This document shows, piece after piece, positions 1-8,111 of a stretch of 64,000 nt of DNA. Below the pieces are notes generated by a model that searched no databases, was not told the DNA's origin, and saw only the letters and a list, made by a program, of their open reading frames with translations. Every line of letters begins with the position of its first letter. Position 1 is the first letter of the stretch. A program made the position numbers and the translations under genes. Origin of the DNA: JACVRW01 sp963739095 (GTDB lineage Bacteria; Actinomycetota; Thermoleophilia; Solirubrobacterales; Thermoleophilaceae); the NCBI GenBank assembly GCA_963739095.1, contig CAVTZF010000036.1, positions 62,001-126,000 of the forward strand. The letters are read 5' to 3'.

Positions 1-1
1 A

Positions 2-715
2 GTACCTTCGCTCGAGTCGTTCCGCGACGTGCCCTGGCTGCAGCCGTACCCCGACCGGCTGCTCGACGAGATGGCGCCGCGCGACGAGGAGCCCGAGACC
101 GTGGTGGTCGAGCGCGAGACGATTGAGCTGACCTTCGTCGCGGTGATCCAGGCGCTGCCGCCGCGCCAGCGCGCGGTGCTGATCATGCGCGACGTGCTCG
201 ACTGGACGGCGCGCGCCACCGCCGACCTGCTCGACATGACGGTCGCGGCCGCGAACAGCGCACTGCAGCGCGCCCGCGCGACGATCCACGAGCTACTGCC
301 ACAGGACCGCGCGAAGAGCTCCGCTGCGGACCTCTCAGGGCACGAGCGCCGGCTGCTCCAGGGCTTCATCGACGCGCACGAGCGCGGCGACGCGGCGGCC
401 GCCATCGCGATGGTGCGCGAGGACATCCGGATCACCATGCCGCCCGCCCCGTTCCTGTACGAGGGCCGCACCGCGATGGGCACGCTGCTCGAACGGGCCT
501 TCGGCCCGGAGCAACCCGGCGACTGGCTGCTCGTCCCGACGCGCGCCAACCGCATGCCCGCCGCCGCGAGCTACCTGCGCGCACACGGCGACGACGAGTT
601 CCGGGCGTTCAAGCTCGACGTGATCCGGGTCGAGGGCGAGCTCGTGGCCGAGGTCACCACCTTCGGCCACGCGCTCTTCCCACAGTTCGGGCTGCCGCCC
701 ACGTGGGAGCCGTGA
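2..715 (+). CDS. ECF sigma factor with SnoaL-like C-terminal domain (5' truncated by window)
   Basis: This is an RNA polymerase sigma-70 factor of the extracytoplasmic-function type that redirects transcription. The frame is open to the window edge and reads LESFRDVPWLQPYPDRLLDE, a segment usually found after region 2, so region 2 is missing. Region 4 is visible in ALPPRQRAVLIMRDVLDWTA followed by the recognition helix around ATADLLDMTVAAANSALQRA. The last ~120 residues form a SnoaL/NTF2-like fold (LLQGFIDAHERGDAAAAIAM). In related ECF groups such a domain modulates sigma activity instead of a separate anti-sigma factor. It is convergent with the SDR gene that ends 8 bases away. The family call is firm; the regulon is unknown. 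Confidence 0.85.
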   Translation, partial: VPSLESFRDVPWLQPYPDRLLDEMAPRDEEPETVVVERETIELTFVAVIQALPPRQRAVLIMRDVLDWTARATADLLDMTVAAANSALQRARATIHELLPQDRAKSSAADLSGHERRLLQGFIDAHERGDAAAAIAMVREDIRITMPPAPFLYEGRTAMGTLLERAFGPEQPGDWLLVPTRANRMPAAASYLRAHGDDEFRAFKLDVIRVEGELVAEVTTFGHALFPQFGLPPTWEP

Positions 716-722
716 GACCGAC

Positions 723-1452
723 CTACCCGGGGACGAGCTGCTGGCCCCCGTCGATGTCGTACGTCGCTCCGGTCAGGGCCGTGTTGACCATGAGGTGCAG
801 GGCCAGCGCGGCGACGTCCTCCGGTCCGACGACGCGCCCGATCGGCAGCGTGTCGCGCAGCTGCTGGCGCCGAGCCTCGAGCTGATCGCCGAGGAGCGAT
901 GCCGACAGCGGCGTGTCGACGAAGCCGGCGGCGATCAGGTTGATCCGCACCGGTGCGATCTCGAGTGCGAGGCTGGCCGTCAGCGCGGGGAGCGCAGCCG
1001 TCCCGGCCGAGATGATCGAGCCGGCGCTCGGCCGGCGGCCCCCGGTGCCGCCCATGAACAAGAGCGTGCCTCCGGGGCGCACCTTGGGGGCCCCGTAGCG
1101 GGCGACGCCCAGCATGAGCATGGAGTGGTCCGCGAGCGCGATGCGCGCCCTGTCGAAGTCCATCTCCGCCAAGGGCGCGTAGTAGGGGCCGCTCGCTGTC
1201 GCCAGCACGTGATCGATGGGTCCCTCAAGGTCTCGCGAAGAAGGCCTCCAGGGCCGCCGAGTCGTTCGCATCGAACGCCGCGGTGCTCTTCGCGCCGAGC
1301 TCGGCCGCCGCCTTGTCGAGCCGCTCGGGAGTGCGGCCGGTCAGGATCACGTCGGCGCCCTCGGCCCGAGCACGCCTCGCCGTCTCCAGCCCGATGCCGG
1401 CGCTCCCGCCGATCAGGACGACGGTCTGTCCGTCCAGTTGCGGGTCGTTCAT
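723..1452 (-). CDS. Short-chain dehydrogenase/reductase, frameshifted, with catalytic YxxxK replaced
   Basis: This is an SDR-family oxidoreductase in two frames. The N-terminal part starts at the ATG at 1452 (MNDPQLDGQTVVLIGGSAGI) and carries the Rossmann motif GGSAGIG. It continues to EAFFAR near 1232, where the frame shifts and resumes as DLEGPIDHVLATASG. Joined length is about 243 residues, normal for classical SDRs. The usual active-site Tyr-x-x-x-Lys is not present: the equivalent stretch reads SIISAGTAALPALTASLALE, so both Tyr and Lys appear replaced, as in some divergent actinobacterial SDRs. It lies 14 bases downstream of the flavoprotein reductase gene on the same strand and is probably co-transcribed with it. 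The frameshift may be a sequence error. Confidence 0.8.
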
Positions 1453-1466
1453 CGCCACTCCTCTCG

Positions 1467-2813
1467 TCAGCTCGTCGTCTGCCCTGCCGCCACCTCGGCG
1501 CGGAGCGCCTTCAGCGCCTCGACGTAGGCCTCCGAGAAGGTCGGGAACGGCTGGATCGTGTCGTTCACCACGTCGATCGGAACATGGGCCCGGATCGCCA
1601 GCGTGGCCTGCTGCAGCCACTCGCCCGCCTCGGGGCCGAGCGCGTATGCGCCCGTCAGCCGCTCACCGTCGCTGAGGAGCGTGAGGAAGCCGTTCTGCTT
1701 GGCGTATGCGCGCGTGTACGTCGAGGTCTTCGGCACGCTCGCCAGCGGAATCGTCGCGCTGAAGCGCCCCTCGGCAGCACCCACGGCCGCGGCCTGCGGA
1801 TCCGTGTAGGTCACGCGCGGCACGGCCTCGTAGTTGGCCTCTCTCGGTTCCCCCAGGATGTTGGCGGCGACCACGTCGCCTTGGTACTTGCCGACGTGCG
1901 TCAGCTGCCAGAGCCCGGTGATGTCGCCCACCGCCCACAGGTTCTCCGCCACGCGCATATGCGCGTCGACCGGAACTCCGTGGGGGTTGGCTTCGACGCC
2001 GACGGTCTCGAGACCGATGCCCTCGACCCGCGGCCGGCGGCCGGTGGCGACGAGAAGCCGGTCACCGCTCAGCGTGCGCCCGTCCTCGAGCTTGAGCACG
2101 TAGTCCTCGCCGTCACGGCGTGCTTCGGTCACGCTGGCGGACAGGACGAGCTCGATTCCCTCGCCGCTCAGAGCCTCGCCAAGGGCCTCACCCAGCGGCG
2201 CCGGCTCGCGGCCGATCAGGTGGGCGGCCATGTCCACGATGACCACCTCACCGCCGAGCCGGCGCACGACCTGCGCGATCTCGCTGCCGACGGGTCCTCC
2301 GCCCAGGATGACGAGTCGGCGCGGGACGGCCTTCATGGACGTTGCCTCGCGGTTGGTCCATATGCCGTCGAGCTCGCGGAGGCCCGCGACGGGCGGCACG
2401 ACCGGATCGGCTCCGTTTGCGAGCACGATGTGGTCGGCGGTATGGCGCTCGCCGTCGACGTCGACGACGCCGGGTCCCGAGAGCCGGCCGGTCCCGCGCA
2501 GCAGGTCGATGCCGTTGTCGGACAGCCAGCCCGCCGCCCCCTTATCCGACCAGTTCGAGGTCTGGAAGTCGCGCCAGGCGAACACGGCTTCGATATCGAC
2601 CTCCGCCGTCGCCGCGGCCTCGCGCGCCTCGTGCACCGCTTCGCCCGGTCGCAGCAGCGTCTTGGAGGGGATGCAGGCCCAGTACGAGCACTCGCCGCCG
2701 ACCAGCTCACGTTCGACGACCGCGACGCGCAGCCCGCCCTCGGCCAGGGCCCCCGCGCAATGCTCGCCCGGGGAGCCGGCCCCGAGCACGATGACGTCGT
2801 AGTCGCTGCTCAT
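1467..2813 (-). CDS. FAD-dependent pyridine nucleotide-disulfide oxidoreductase (dihydrolipoamide dehydrogenase-like)
   Basis: This is a class I flavoprotein disulfide reductase of 448 residues, the normal length. The FAD-binding motif is VIVLGAGSPGEHCAG near the N terminus. The redox-active pair is in GGECSYWACIPSK (Cys-x4-Cys). The second Rossmann motif is VILGGGPVGSEIAQ near residue 170, and the second FAD contact is NLWAVGDITG. The C-terminal dimerisation domain normally offers a catalytic His in HPTxSE, but here the segment is QPFPTFSEAYVEA, with Phe in that place. It could therefore be a mercuric-reductase or mycothione-reductase relative rather than a true dihydrolipoyl dehydrogenase. 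It overlaps the upstream VOC gene by 4 bases (ATGA), indicating translational coupling. Confidence 0.85.
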   Translation of the reverse strand: MSSDYDVIVLGAGSPGEHCAGALAEGGLRVAVVERELVGGECSYWACIPSKTLLRPGEAVHEAREAAATAEVDIEAVFAWRDFQTSNWSDKGAAGWLSDNGIDLLRGTGRLSGPGVVDVDGERHTADHIVLANGADPVVPPVAGLRELDGIWTNREATSMKAVPRRLVILGGGPVGSEIAQVVRRLGGEVVIVDMAAHLIGREPAPLGEALGEALSGEGIELVLSASVTEARRDGEDYVLKLEDGRTLSGDRLLVATGRRPRVEGIGLETVGVEANPHGVPVDAHMRVAENLWAVGDITGLWQLTHVGKYQGDVVAANILGEPREANYEAVPRVTYTDPQAAAVGAAEGRFSATIPLASVPKTSTYTRAYAKQNGFLTLLSDGERLTGAYALGPEAGEWLQQATLAIRAHVPIDVVNDTIQPFPTFSEAYVEALKALRAEVAAGQTTS

Positions 2814-3433
2814 GACGGCGGGGCCTCACCCGTCTGCTCGCTGATCATGTAGCGGGCATACCAGCTCGGCCATTCGGCGTCGCGCTCCCCGGTTTCCTGC
2901 TCATGCTTGGCGTGGGCCTCCTCGGCGCGCACAATCGCCTGGGCGAGGTCGTCGGCGGAGGCGAATGTCGCGCCGGTGACCCGCCCGGGCAGCCGCGTCC
3001 TGATCTCTTGAACCATCCAGGTGTTGCCGTCCGGGTCGCTGAAGGAGACGTAAGAGCCGTAGTCGGCGTGACCCTCAGCGGGACCGGGCACGCGCCCATC
3101 GGTCCCCGCGTGGTGGAACACGCCGCCGGAGTCGTGGAAGACCTCGCTGACGTCCGCGCCGCCGCTGATGAGCTGGTCCCGCGCGGCGTCGATGTCCGAG
3201 ACTATGAGCTGCAGGGCGTCGACCGAGCCGGGCTCGGCCGAGGTCACGTTGCTGCCGAAGATGATCGACGCCTGCGACCCGGGAGGCGTGAGCTGAACCA
3301 CGCGAAGTTCGTCGGTGGCGAAGTCAGCGTCGAGCCGCCACCCAAGCCCCTCATAGAAGCTTCGTGCTCGATCGACGTCCGAGACGGGGAGCACGACCAC
3401 CTCGAGTTTCAGGTCCGCCCGGGTACTGCTCAT
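2810..3433 (-). CDS. VOC-superfamily (glyoxalase/bleomycin-resistance-like) protein with C-terminal WYxxYM module
   Basis: A vicinal-oxygen-chelate protein of 207 residues. Two beta-alpha-beta-beta-beta halves are recognisable: VVVLPVSDVDRARSFYEGLG at the start and FSDPDGNTWMVQEI near residue 140, typical of glyoxalase/dioxygenase folds. The specific substrate cannot be read from the sequence. The last ~55 residues are an extra module ending in WPSWYARYMISEQTG. The small protein encoded immediately upstream (3464-3670) has a closely similar module. The stop overlaps the flavoprotein start by 4 bases, so VOC, reductase and SDR form one transcription unit. Confidence 0.85.
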   Translation of the reverse strand: MSSTRADLKLEVVVLPVSDVDRARSFYEGLGWRLDADFATDELRVVQLTPPGSQASIIFGSNVTSAEPGSVDALQLIVSDIDAARDQLISGGADVSEVFHDSGGVFHHAGTDGRVPGPAEGHADYGSYVSFSDPDGNTWMVQEIRTRLPGRVTGATFASADDLAQAIVRAEEAHAKHEQETGERDAEWPSWYARYMISEQTGEAPPS

Positions 3434-3463
3434 GTTCGCCTCCGGTCTTGGGGTTATTTGGGA

Positions 3464-3670
3464 TCACGCGCGCGACACCACGACGTTCTTGACCTCCGCC
3501 ATGTAGCGATCGGCGGCGGCCTCCGCCTCGTCCGGCGCGCTCCCGCTCTGGCGAGCGTCCATGTACGCCGCGTACCAGTCCCACCAGTCGTGCGGCGGCG
3601 CGATCGCTTCGAACTCGCCGTGACGCTCAGCGGTCTCGAGCAGCAGCTGTGCGAGATCTGCAACGTCCAT
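3464..3670 (-). CDS. Small hypothetical protein sharing the WYxxYM module of the adjacent VOC protein
   Basis: A 68-residue protein starting MDVADLAQLLLETAERHGEF. The ATG at 3670 is chosen because GGGAGGA lies just upstream at good spacing; a longer in-frame start at 3700 is less likely. The core WWDWYAAYMDARQSG aligns with WPSWYARYMISEQTG in the C-terminal tail of the downstream VOC protein, and both are preceded by an acidic/His-containing amphipathic helix beginning DLAQ. No catalytic motif is visible. It is probably the first gene of the VOC-reductase-SDR unit. Function unknown. Confidence 0.7.
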   Translation of the reverse strand: MDVADLAQLLLETAERHGEFEAIAPPHDWWDWYAAYMDARQSGSAPDEAEAAADRYMAEVKNVVVSRA

Positions 3671-3741
3671 CTCAGTCCTCCCATCTGTGGCGCATCTCAT
3701 TGTCTAGCAAACCCGGGGGTATGGTGGGAAAAGCAGCCGGT

Positions 3742-4467
3742 CTAGCGGGAACCGTCTCCGTACGACGGTTCCGCCTGCGGAGCCACGCCCCACTGCGCCT
3801 GCCGCCGGAGCCCCTCCAAATCGAGCACGGTCACGCGGCGGCGTCCCGTCTCGACGACGCCCAGCGTGCGCAGCAGCAGGAACGCCTTGCTGACGGCTTC
3901 GCGTGATGCCCCGACCCAGCTGGCCAGCTCCTCCTGCGAGAGCGGCAGGCGGATCTCGATCCCGCGTTGCTGCTCGTCACCGAAGCGCTCGCACAGCTCG
4001 AGCAACCGCTGGGCGAGGCGCCCCGCCACGTCGAGCGTCGTGTACTGCGCCCGTTGGGCGTCCGCGTAGCGCAGCCGGCGCGCGATCACGCGCAGGATCC
4101 CCAGTGCGATGCGTGGCCGCCGGTTGAGGAGGCCCAGGAAATCCGACCGTGGGATCACGAGCGCCTCCACGGGCTCGAGCGTCGTCACGGTCGTCGAGCG
4201 TGGGCTGCCCTCGATGGCCGCCAGCTCGCCGATCAGCTCGCCTGGCCCGACGACGCCGAAGATGGCTTCCCGGCCGGCCTCGGTGACGGCGATCTTGGCG
4301 CGGCCGCCGAGCAACACGACGACCGGGCCCGCCTCATCGTCCTGGTGGACGAGCGTGACGTGCGCGCCGTAGGTGCGCCGGATTCCGGCGGTGCGGAGCG
4401 CGTCCGCGTCCTCGGCGGACAGGGACGCCAGGAAGCCGTCCTCCCTCATCGAGGCAGAGCATGTCAC
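3742..4467 (-). CDS. Crp/Fnr-family transcriptional regulator
   Basis: A 241-residue cytoplasmic regulator. The N-terminal cyclic-nucleotide-binding-like beta roll includes GGRAKIAVTEAGREAIFGVV and GELIGELAAIEGSPRSTTV, close to the phosphate-binding cassette of CRP proteins (GExxGE...RS). The C-terminal winged helix has LSQEELASWVGASREAVSKA, the classical Crp/Fnr recognition helix. No iron-sulfur cysteine cluster is seen, so an FNR-type oxygen sensor is unlikely. The GTG at 4467 gives the longest form; the ATG at 4449 (MREDGF) is an alternative. An adenylate cyclase gene lies just downstream on the same strand, which fits a cAMP link but does not prove it. Confidence 0.88.
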   Translation of the reverse strand: MTCSASMREDGFLASLSAEDADALRTAGIRRTYGAHVTLVHQDDEAGPVVVLLGGRAKIAVTEAGREAIFGVVGPGELIGELAAIEGSPRSTTVTTLEPVEALVIPRSDFLGLLNRRPRIALGILRVIARRLRYADAQRAQYTTLDVAGRLAQRLLELCERFGDEQQRGIEIRLPLSQEELASWVGASREAVSKAFLLLRTLGVVETGRRRVTVLDLEGLRRQAQWGVAPQAEPSYGDGSR

Positions 4468-4506
4468 CTCGCTCGCGAAAGTGAACGATTACGCACAACG
4501 GCGTGT

Positions 4507-4519
4507 ACCACGACGTGGT
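4507..4519. promoter_or_regulatory. Perfect palindrome upstream of the Crp/Fnr gene
   Basis: ACCACGACGTGGT is a perfect inverted repeat with a single central base, about 40 bases before the regulator's start. Its position fits an autoregulatory operator. This is inferred from symmetry only; the rest of 4468-4682 shows GC-rich dyads but no gene. Confidence 0.35.
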
Positions 4520-4682
4520 GCGGGCGGATTGACTGGGTGATGCTCTGAGCGTGAGGAGTCGAGCGACCGAGACGACTGATTCCGTTGCGCGGGGGCACGG
4601 CGGGAGCATTCACGGTCGTGGTAAGCAGGGGACGGCGCCTCGGGCGGCGCCCGTGGGGCCAGGCGCCGCACGCCCGCCTTGC

Positions 4683-6488
4683 CTAGACCGCCTGCCGCTC
4701 CAGCGCGTCGTCCGCTGTTGAGGCGGGCGCCCAGATCACAACCTCCTCGCGCCGTCCCTTGACGCTCATCGAGTCGATGCGCTGAAGCTCGGGCCGCTCT
4801 CGCAGCATCATCATGCGCGTGGATTCGGAGAGCATGATCATGTGCGGGGTGCCCTTCGTGAGCGACTCGATGCGCGAGGCGGTGTTGGTGGTGTCGCCGA
4901 TCGCCGTGTACTCGAGCCGCTTCTCGGAGCCGACGTTGCCGGCCATCACGACGCCGCTGTTCAGGCCCACACCGATGCGGAAGCTCTCGTCGCGGCCCGT
5001 CGAGCGCAGCCACTCGTTGAACTCGTCGAGCGCCGGCCCGGCCATCTCGCGCGCGGCGGCATAGGCGCGGTCGGCGTGGTCGTCCATCGCGATCGGCGCG
5101 CCGAACACCGCCATGATGCCGTCGCCCATGAACGCCACCAGCGTGCCGCCGTGGGCGAGGATCACGTCGGTCATCGTCGTGAGGTAGTGGTTGAGCACCT
5201 CGATGACGTCCTCGGGCTCGCGGTTCTCGGAGAAGGAAGTGAAGCCACGGATGTCGCTGAACACGACCGTCACGAGCTCGCGCTGGCCGCCGAGCCGCAG
5301 GTCCTCGTCGACGTTTCGCAGCACGTCGTCGACAACCGGCTCGGGCACGAAGCGCGAGAACAGGTCGCGCACGCGCTGGCGCTCGAACGCGTTGAGGACG
5401 AGCGCTACCGCGAGCGCGCCCACCACGCCCAGCGCGAGCGACGCAAGCGGGTAGAGGAAGCCGACGATCACGCCAGCGTTGAAGGTGACCTGGACGAAGA
5501 CCGTGTACAGGATTGCGAGCCCGAGGCCGATCAGCGCGGCCCGCAGCGGGCCGAAGCGGATCGCGATCAGCGGGCCGACGGCGCCGAACAGCAGGATCAG
5601 CGCGACGGTCGTCCAGGCGGGGGCCTCGCGCAGCGGGAAGTCACGGATCAGCGTTGAGACTGAGTTCGCGAGGACCTCGACGCCGAACATGTAGTCCTCG
5701 CCGCTCACCGACGTCGGGTGGACGTCCTGTAGAATCGGGGCCGTCGCGCCGACGAGCACGATCTTGTCCTCGAAGGTGCCCTTGGGGAAGTTGCCGCGCA
5801 CGACGCGGTAGAACGGGATCGTCTCGATGTTCGCCTTGCCGTGGTAATCGATCCAGGGCCGCTCCTCGGGGAACTCGCTCCTTCGGGACCTGCCGGTCCT
5901 GAGCGCGCTCGACGACCGCCACCGCGAGCGTCTCGAGCTTCTCCAGGTCGTGCGCCATTCGGCGGACAACCCGACCGGAGTCGGTCGCGTAGCCCGCGTG
6001 CGCCGCGCGCGCCTGGAGGGTGCGCAGGACGTCGTCGCCGCCGAGGACATTCGTCCGCCCGCGGTCGTCGACGATCGTCGTCGCGAGCACGACGTTGCCC
6101 GCCGCGGCGATCGCGTCCGCCAGCTCCTGGTCGTCGTCCGGGTTCTCGGACGGCTCGGTGAACTGGACGTCGTAGCCGATCACGCGCGCGCCGTCGGCGC
6201 GCAGCTGCTTGATCGCCTCGGCGTGCAGACGTGCGCGGGAAGGGCCAGCGCTCGCCGAGCTCGGTCGATGCTGGGGTCGTCGATGCCCACGATCGCGATG
6301 TCCTCCGGCGGGGCCAGGTCGCCGCGAATCGCGAAGCGGCCGTCGACCGTGTCGAGCTCGGAGTCGTCGAACACGTCGGCGGCGTACGCGGCCAGCACGA
6401 AGCCGGTCAGCACCAGAGCGGTGCCGACGAACATGAGCAGACGGAGGCGCCGGCTACGCCGCCGCTGCGAGGTTTGCGAGCCCCTCAC
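4683..6488 (-). pseudogene. CHASE2-domain class III adenylate/guanylate cyclase, frame disrupted
   Basis: A membrane-bound nucleotide cyclase split over several frames. It starts at GTG 6488 with an N-terminal transmembrane helix (RLLMFVGTALVLTGFVLAAY), followed by a periplasmic CHASE2 sensor (EDIAIVGIDDPSID, VIGYDVQFTEPSE, RPWIDYHGKANIETIPF, GKIVLVGATAP-like segment). Two or three further transmembrane helices follow and then the cyclase domain (VTVVFSDIRGFTSFSENREP, GTLVAFMGDGIMAVFGAP, VGLNSGVVMAGNVGSEKRLE). The two metal-binding Asp (FSDIRG, MGDGIM) are intact. Frames change near 6255, near 6230 and near 5880, so three indels are needed to read one protein of about 600 residues. Conserved flanks suggest sequence errors or recent decay. 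A Crp/Fnr gene lies downstream. Confidence 0.85.
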
Positions 6489-6534
6489 GTCCGTCAGTCT
6501 GGTGCATCGCAGCGGTCAGTGCCAGAAACCGGAC

Positions 6535-6747
6535 TCAGCGCCGGCGCTCGCGGCGTTCCTCCTCGAGCTCCTGGAGCTCCTCGATGTTCTCCTCGCGCTG
6601 CTCGAGCCGTTCCTCACGGGCGTCGAGCTCGGCGCTGCTGGTCGGCCCGAAGTGCGCGGTGACGATCGCGATCGCAGCGGCCACGATGGCGATCGCGACC
6701 AGCAGCGAGCCCAGCATCTGGGCCCCCTGGGCCGGGCGGCGGGCCAT
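6535..6747 (-). CDS. Small membrane-anchored coiled-coil protein
   Basis: A 70-residue protein beginning MARRPAQGAQMLGSLLVAIA. One transmembrane helix (residues ~10-32) is followed by a highly charged heptad-like tail (ELDAREERLEQREENIEELQ) that should form a coiled coil. The start at 6747 overlaps the stop of the upstream membrane protein by one base (TGATG), so the two are translationally coupled and may act together. No family name is recognised. Confidence 0.65.
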   Translation of the reverse strand: MARRPAQGAQMLGSLLVAIAIVAAAIAIVTAHFGPTSSAELDAREERLEQREENIEELQELEEERRERRR

Positions 6748-7169
6748 CAGCCGACCCCCAGGAAGTCGCCCGCGGACGTGAGCCAGGTGATCCCGAACAG
6801 GATCAAGAGCGACACGCCCAGCAGCGGCAGCACGCGGCTGAGCCTGCCTCCGAAGCGGACCACCAGCACCTTGGTGGCGAACAGCCCGAGCAGGATCGTC
6901 GCGACGACGGAGTGCGCACCGCCGTCCTCGAAGCCCGAGTAGCCGATGCACATGATCGCGATCACGACGGTGAGCACGAGGATGGTGTCGCCGCTCGCTC
7001 GGTGGGTCCAGGCGGCGGATCCTCGCTCGAGGAAGCGAAGGCGGAGCCAGCCGTACGCGACCGCCGCGAGCAGGACCTGGTAGACGGCGAGCCCGAGCAC
7101 GACGCTCGCCAGCACCACCTTCACCTCGGTGACGTTGCCGCGCGTGAGCTCTTCGATCAGGTCTTCCAC
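6747..7169 (-). CDS. Four-helix membrane protein (DUF6529-like)
   Basis: An integral membrane protein of about 140 residues from the GTG at 7169. This start places GGAGG just upstream and avoids overlap with the hydrolase; the frame stays open further up to 7283. Hydrophobic helices: VVLASVVLGLAVYQVLLAAV, TILVLTVVIAIMCIGYSGFE, SVVATILLGLFATKVLVVRF and VLPLLGVSLLILFGITWLTS. The pattern GNVTEVKVVLASVVL resembles actinobacterial DUF6529 proteins, recognised from memory only. It is coupled to the downstream coiled-coil protein. Function unknown; a heme- or redox-linked membrane role cannot be supported from sequence. Confidence 0.6.
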   Translation of the reverse strand: MEDLIEELTRGNVTEVKVVLASVVLGLAVYQVLLAAVAYGWLRLRFLERGSAAWTHRASGDTILVLTVVIAIMCIGYSGFEDGGAHSVVATILLGLFATKVLVVRFGGRLSRVLPLLGVSLLILFGITWLTSAGDFLGVG

Positions 7170-7203
7170 GGCCTCCGCGGAGTCTTTCCCGCGGAGCGGC
7201 GGG

Positions 7204-8007
7204 CTACACGCGCGCGGGCACGCCGAAGAAGTCCTCGAGCGCCGGTGCGAGCGCCTCGGGCGCCACCTCGTGGGTCTGCCCATGGAGCGTGCGCCGCTCC
7301 GCGTGCGGCAGGATCCCCGCGAGCGCCTTGACCGCAGCCGCCGCCCAGGGTGGGCTCGCTCCGCCGTCGAGCAGGAGCACCGGGGCGGTGACCGTCGGGG
7401 CCCGCTCGGCCAGCAGCGTGGCCTGACCCTCCATCAGAGTCGTGTCGTAGACGAGCGTGTGCGCGACGGCCTCGAAGCCGTGCCATACGGGCTCTCTGCG
7501 CATCTCCGCGACCATCTCGGCCGGCATGCCGAGACCCGTGGAGAGGAAGTACTCGACCGCGTCGCCGGGGCGGCCGGCCGCGTTGAGCCTGCGCAGCTGG
7601 TCGAGGAAGTCGTCCGGAGCCTTGAAGCTGTTCTCATCGACCGCGAAGGGCGGTTCGTAAAGAGCCAGCTTCGTGATCGCGAGGCCGCCCGCGGCCGCCT
7701 CGAGGGCCAGCGCCCCGCCCGACGACATCCCGAATACGAATGCCGATCGGCCGGCCGCCTCGATCAGCGCGTCGAGGTCCTCGACCTCGCGCTCGACCGC
7801 ATAGGGCGGACTGTCGCCGCTCTCGCCGCGCCCGCGACGGTCGTAGTGGAACACGGTGAAGGCCGAGGCCAGCCGCTCGACCAGCTCCGCTGTGGACTCG
7901 TCGATGGCGCGGTACTGGAAGGCGCCGCCCACAAGGATGAGCGAGGGTCCCGCCCCGGAGCGATCGAAGCCGATCTGCGTGCCGTCGCTCGAACGTACTG
8001 TGCTCAC
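7204..8007 (-). CDS. Alpha/beta hydrolase
   Basis: A 267-residue alpha/beta-hydrolase fold enzyme starting at GTG 8007 with GAGGAGA as ribosome site. The strand-turn YDRRGRGESGDS is followed by the nucleophile elbow FGMSSGGALAL (Gly-x-Ser-x-Gly, Ser about residue 95). The C-terminal part holds PVLLLDGGASPPW, where the acidic residue is expected, and GQTHEVAPEALA with the likely catalytic His. It resembles esterase/haloperoxidase-like hydrolases acting on small esters or lactones; the substrate is unknown. It is divergent from the secreted RTX-like protein gene. Confidence 0.85.
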   Translation of the reverse strand: MSTVRSSDGTQIGFDRSGAGPSLILVGGAFQYRAIDESTAELVERLASAFTVFHYDRRGRGESGDSPPYAVEREVEDLDALIEAAGRSAFVFGMSSGGALALEAAAGGLAITKLALYEPPFAVDENSFKAPDDFLDQLRRLNAAGRPGDAVEYFLSTGLGMPAEMVAEMRREPVWHGFEAVAHTLVYDTTLMEGQATLLAERAPTVTAPVLLLDGGASPPWAAAAVKALAGILPHAERRTLHGQTHEVAPEALAPALEDFFGVPARV

Positions 8008-8111
8008 GAGTCTCCTCTCGGGTTGGGGGGTCTCTCCCTACGACCCTCTGGCGCGGTCGAACTCATCGGCGCAGGTGGAATAGGACGCGGCGGTCGCCCG
8101 TCAACACAGCC

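Noticed and set aside
795..2852. A 685-codon open frame on the plus strand opposite the flavoprotein and SDR genes
   Set aside because: It is Arg/His-rich with no domain, and lies antisense to clear enzymes; long antisense frames are expected in such GC-rich DNA.
4600..4682. Terminator for the cyclase gene formed by GGCGCC repeats near 4634-4670
   Set aside because: The dyads are GC-rich and overlapping with no U-tract, so a specific terminator cannot be distinguished from base composition.
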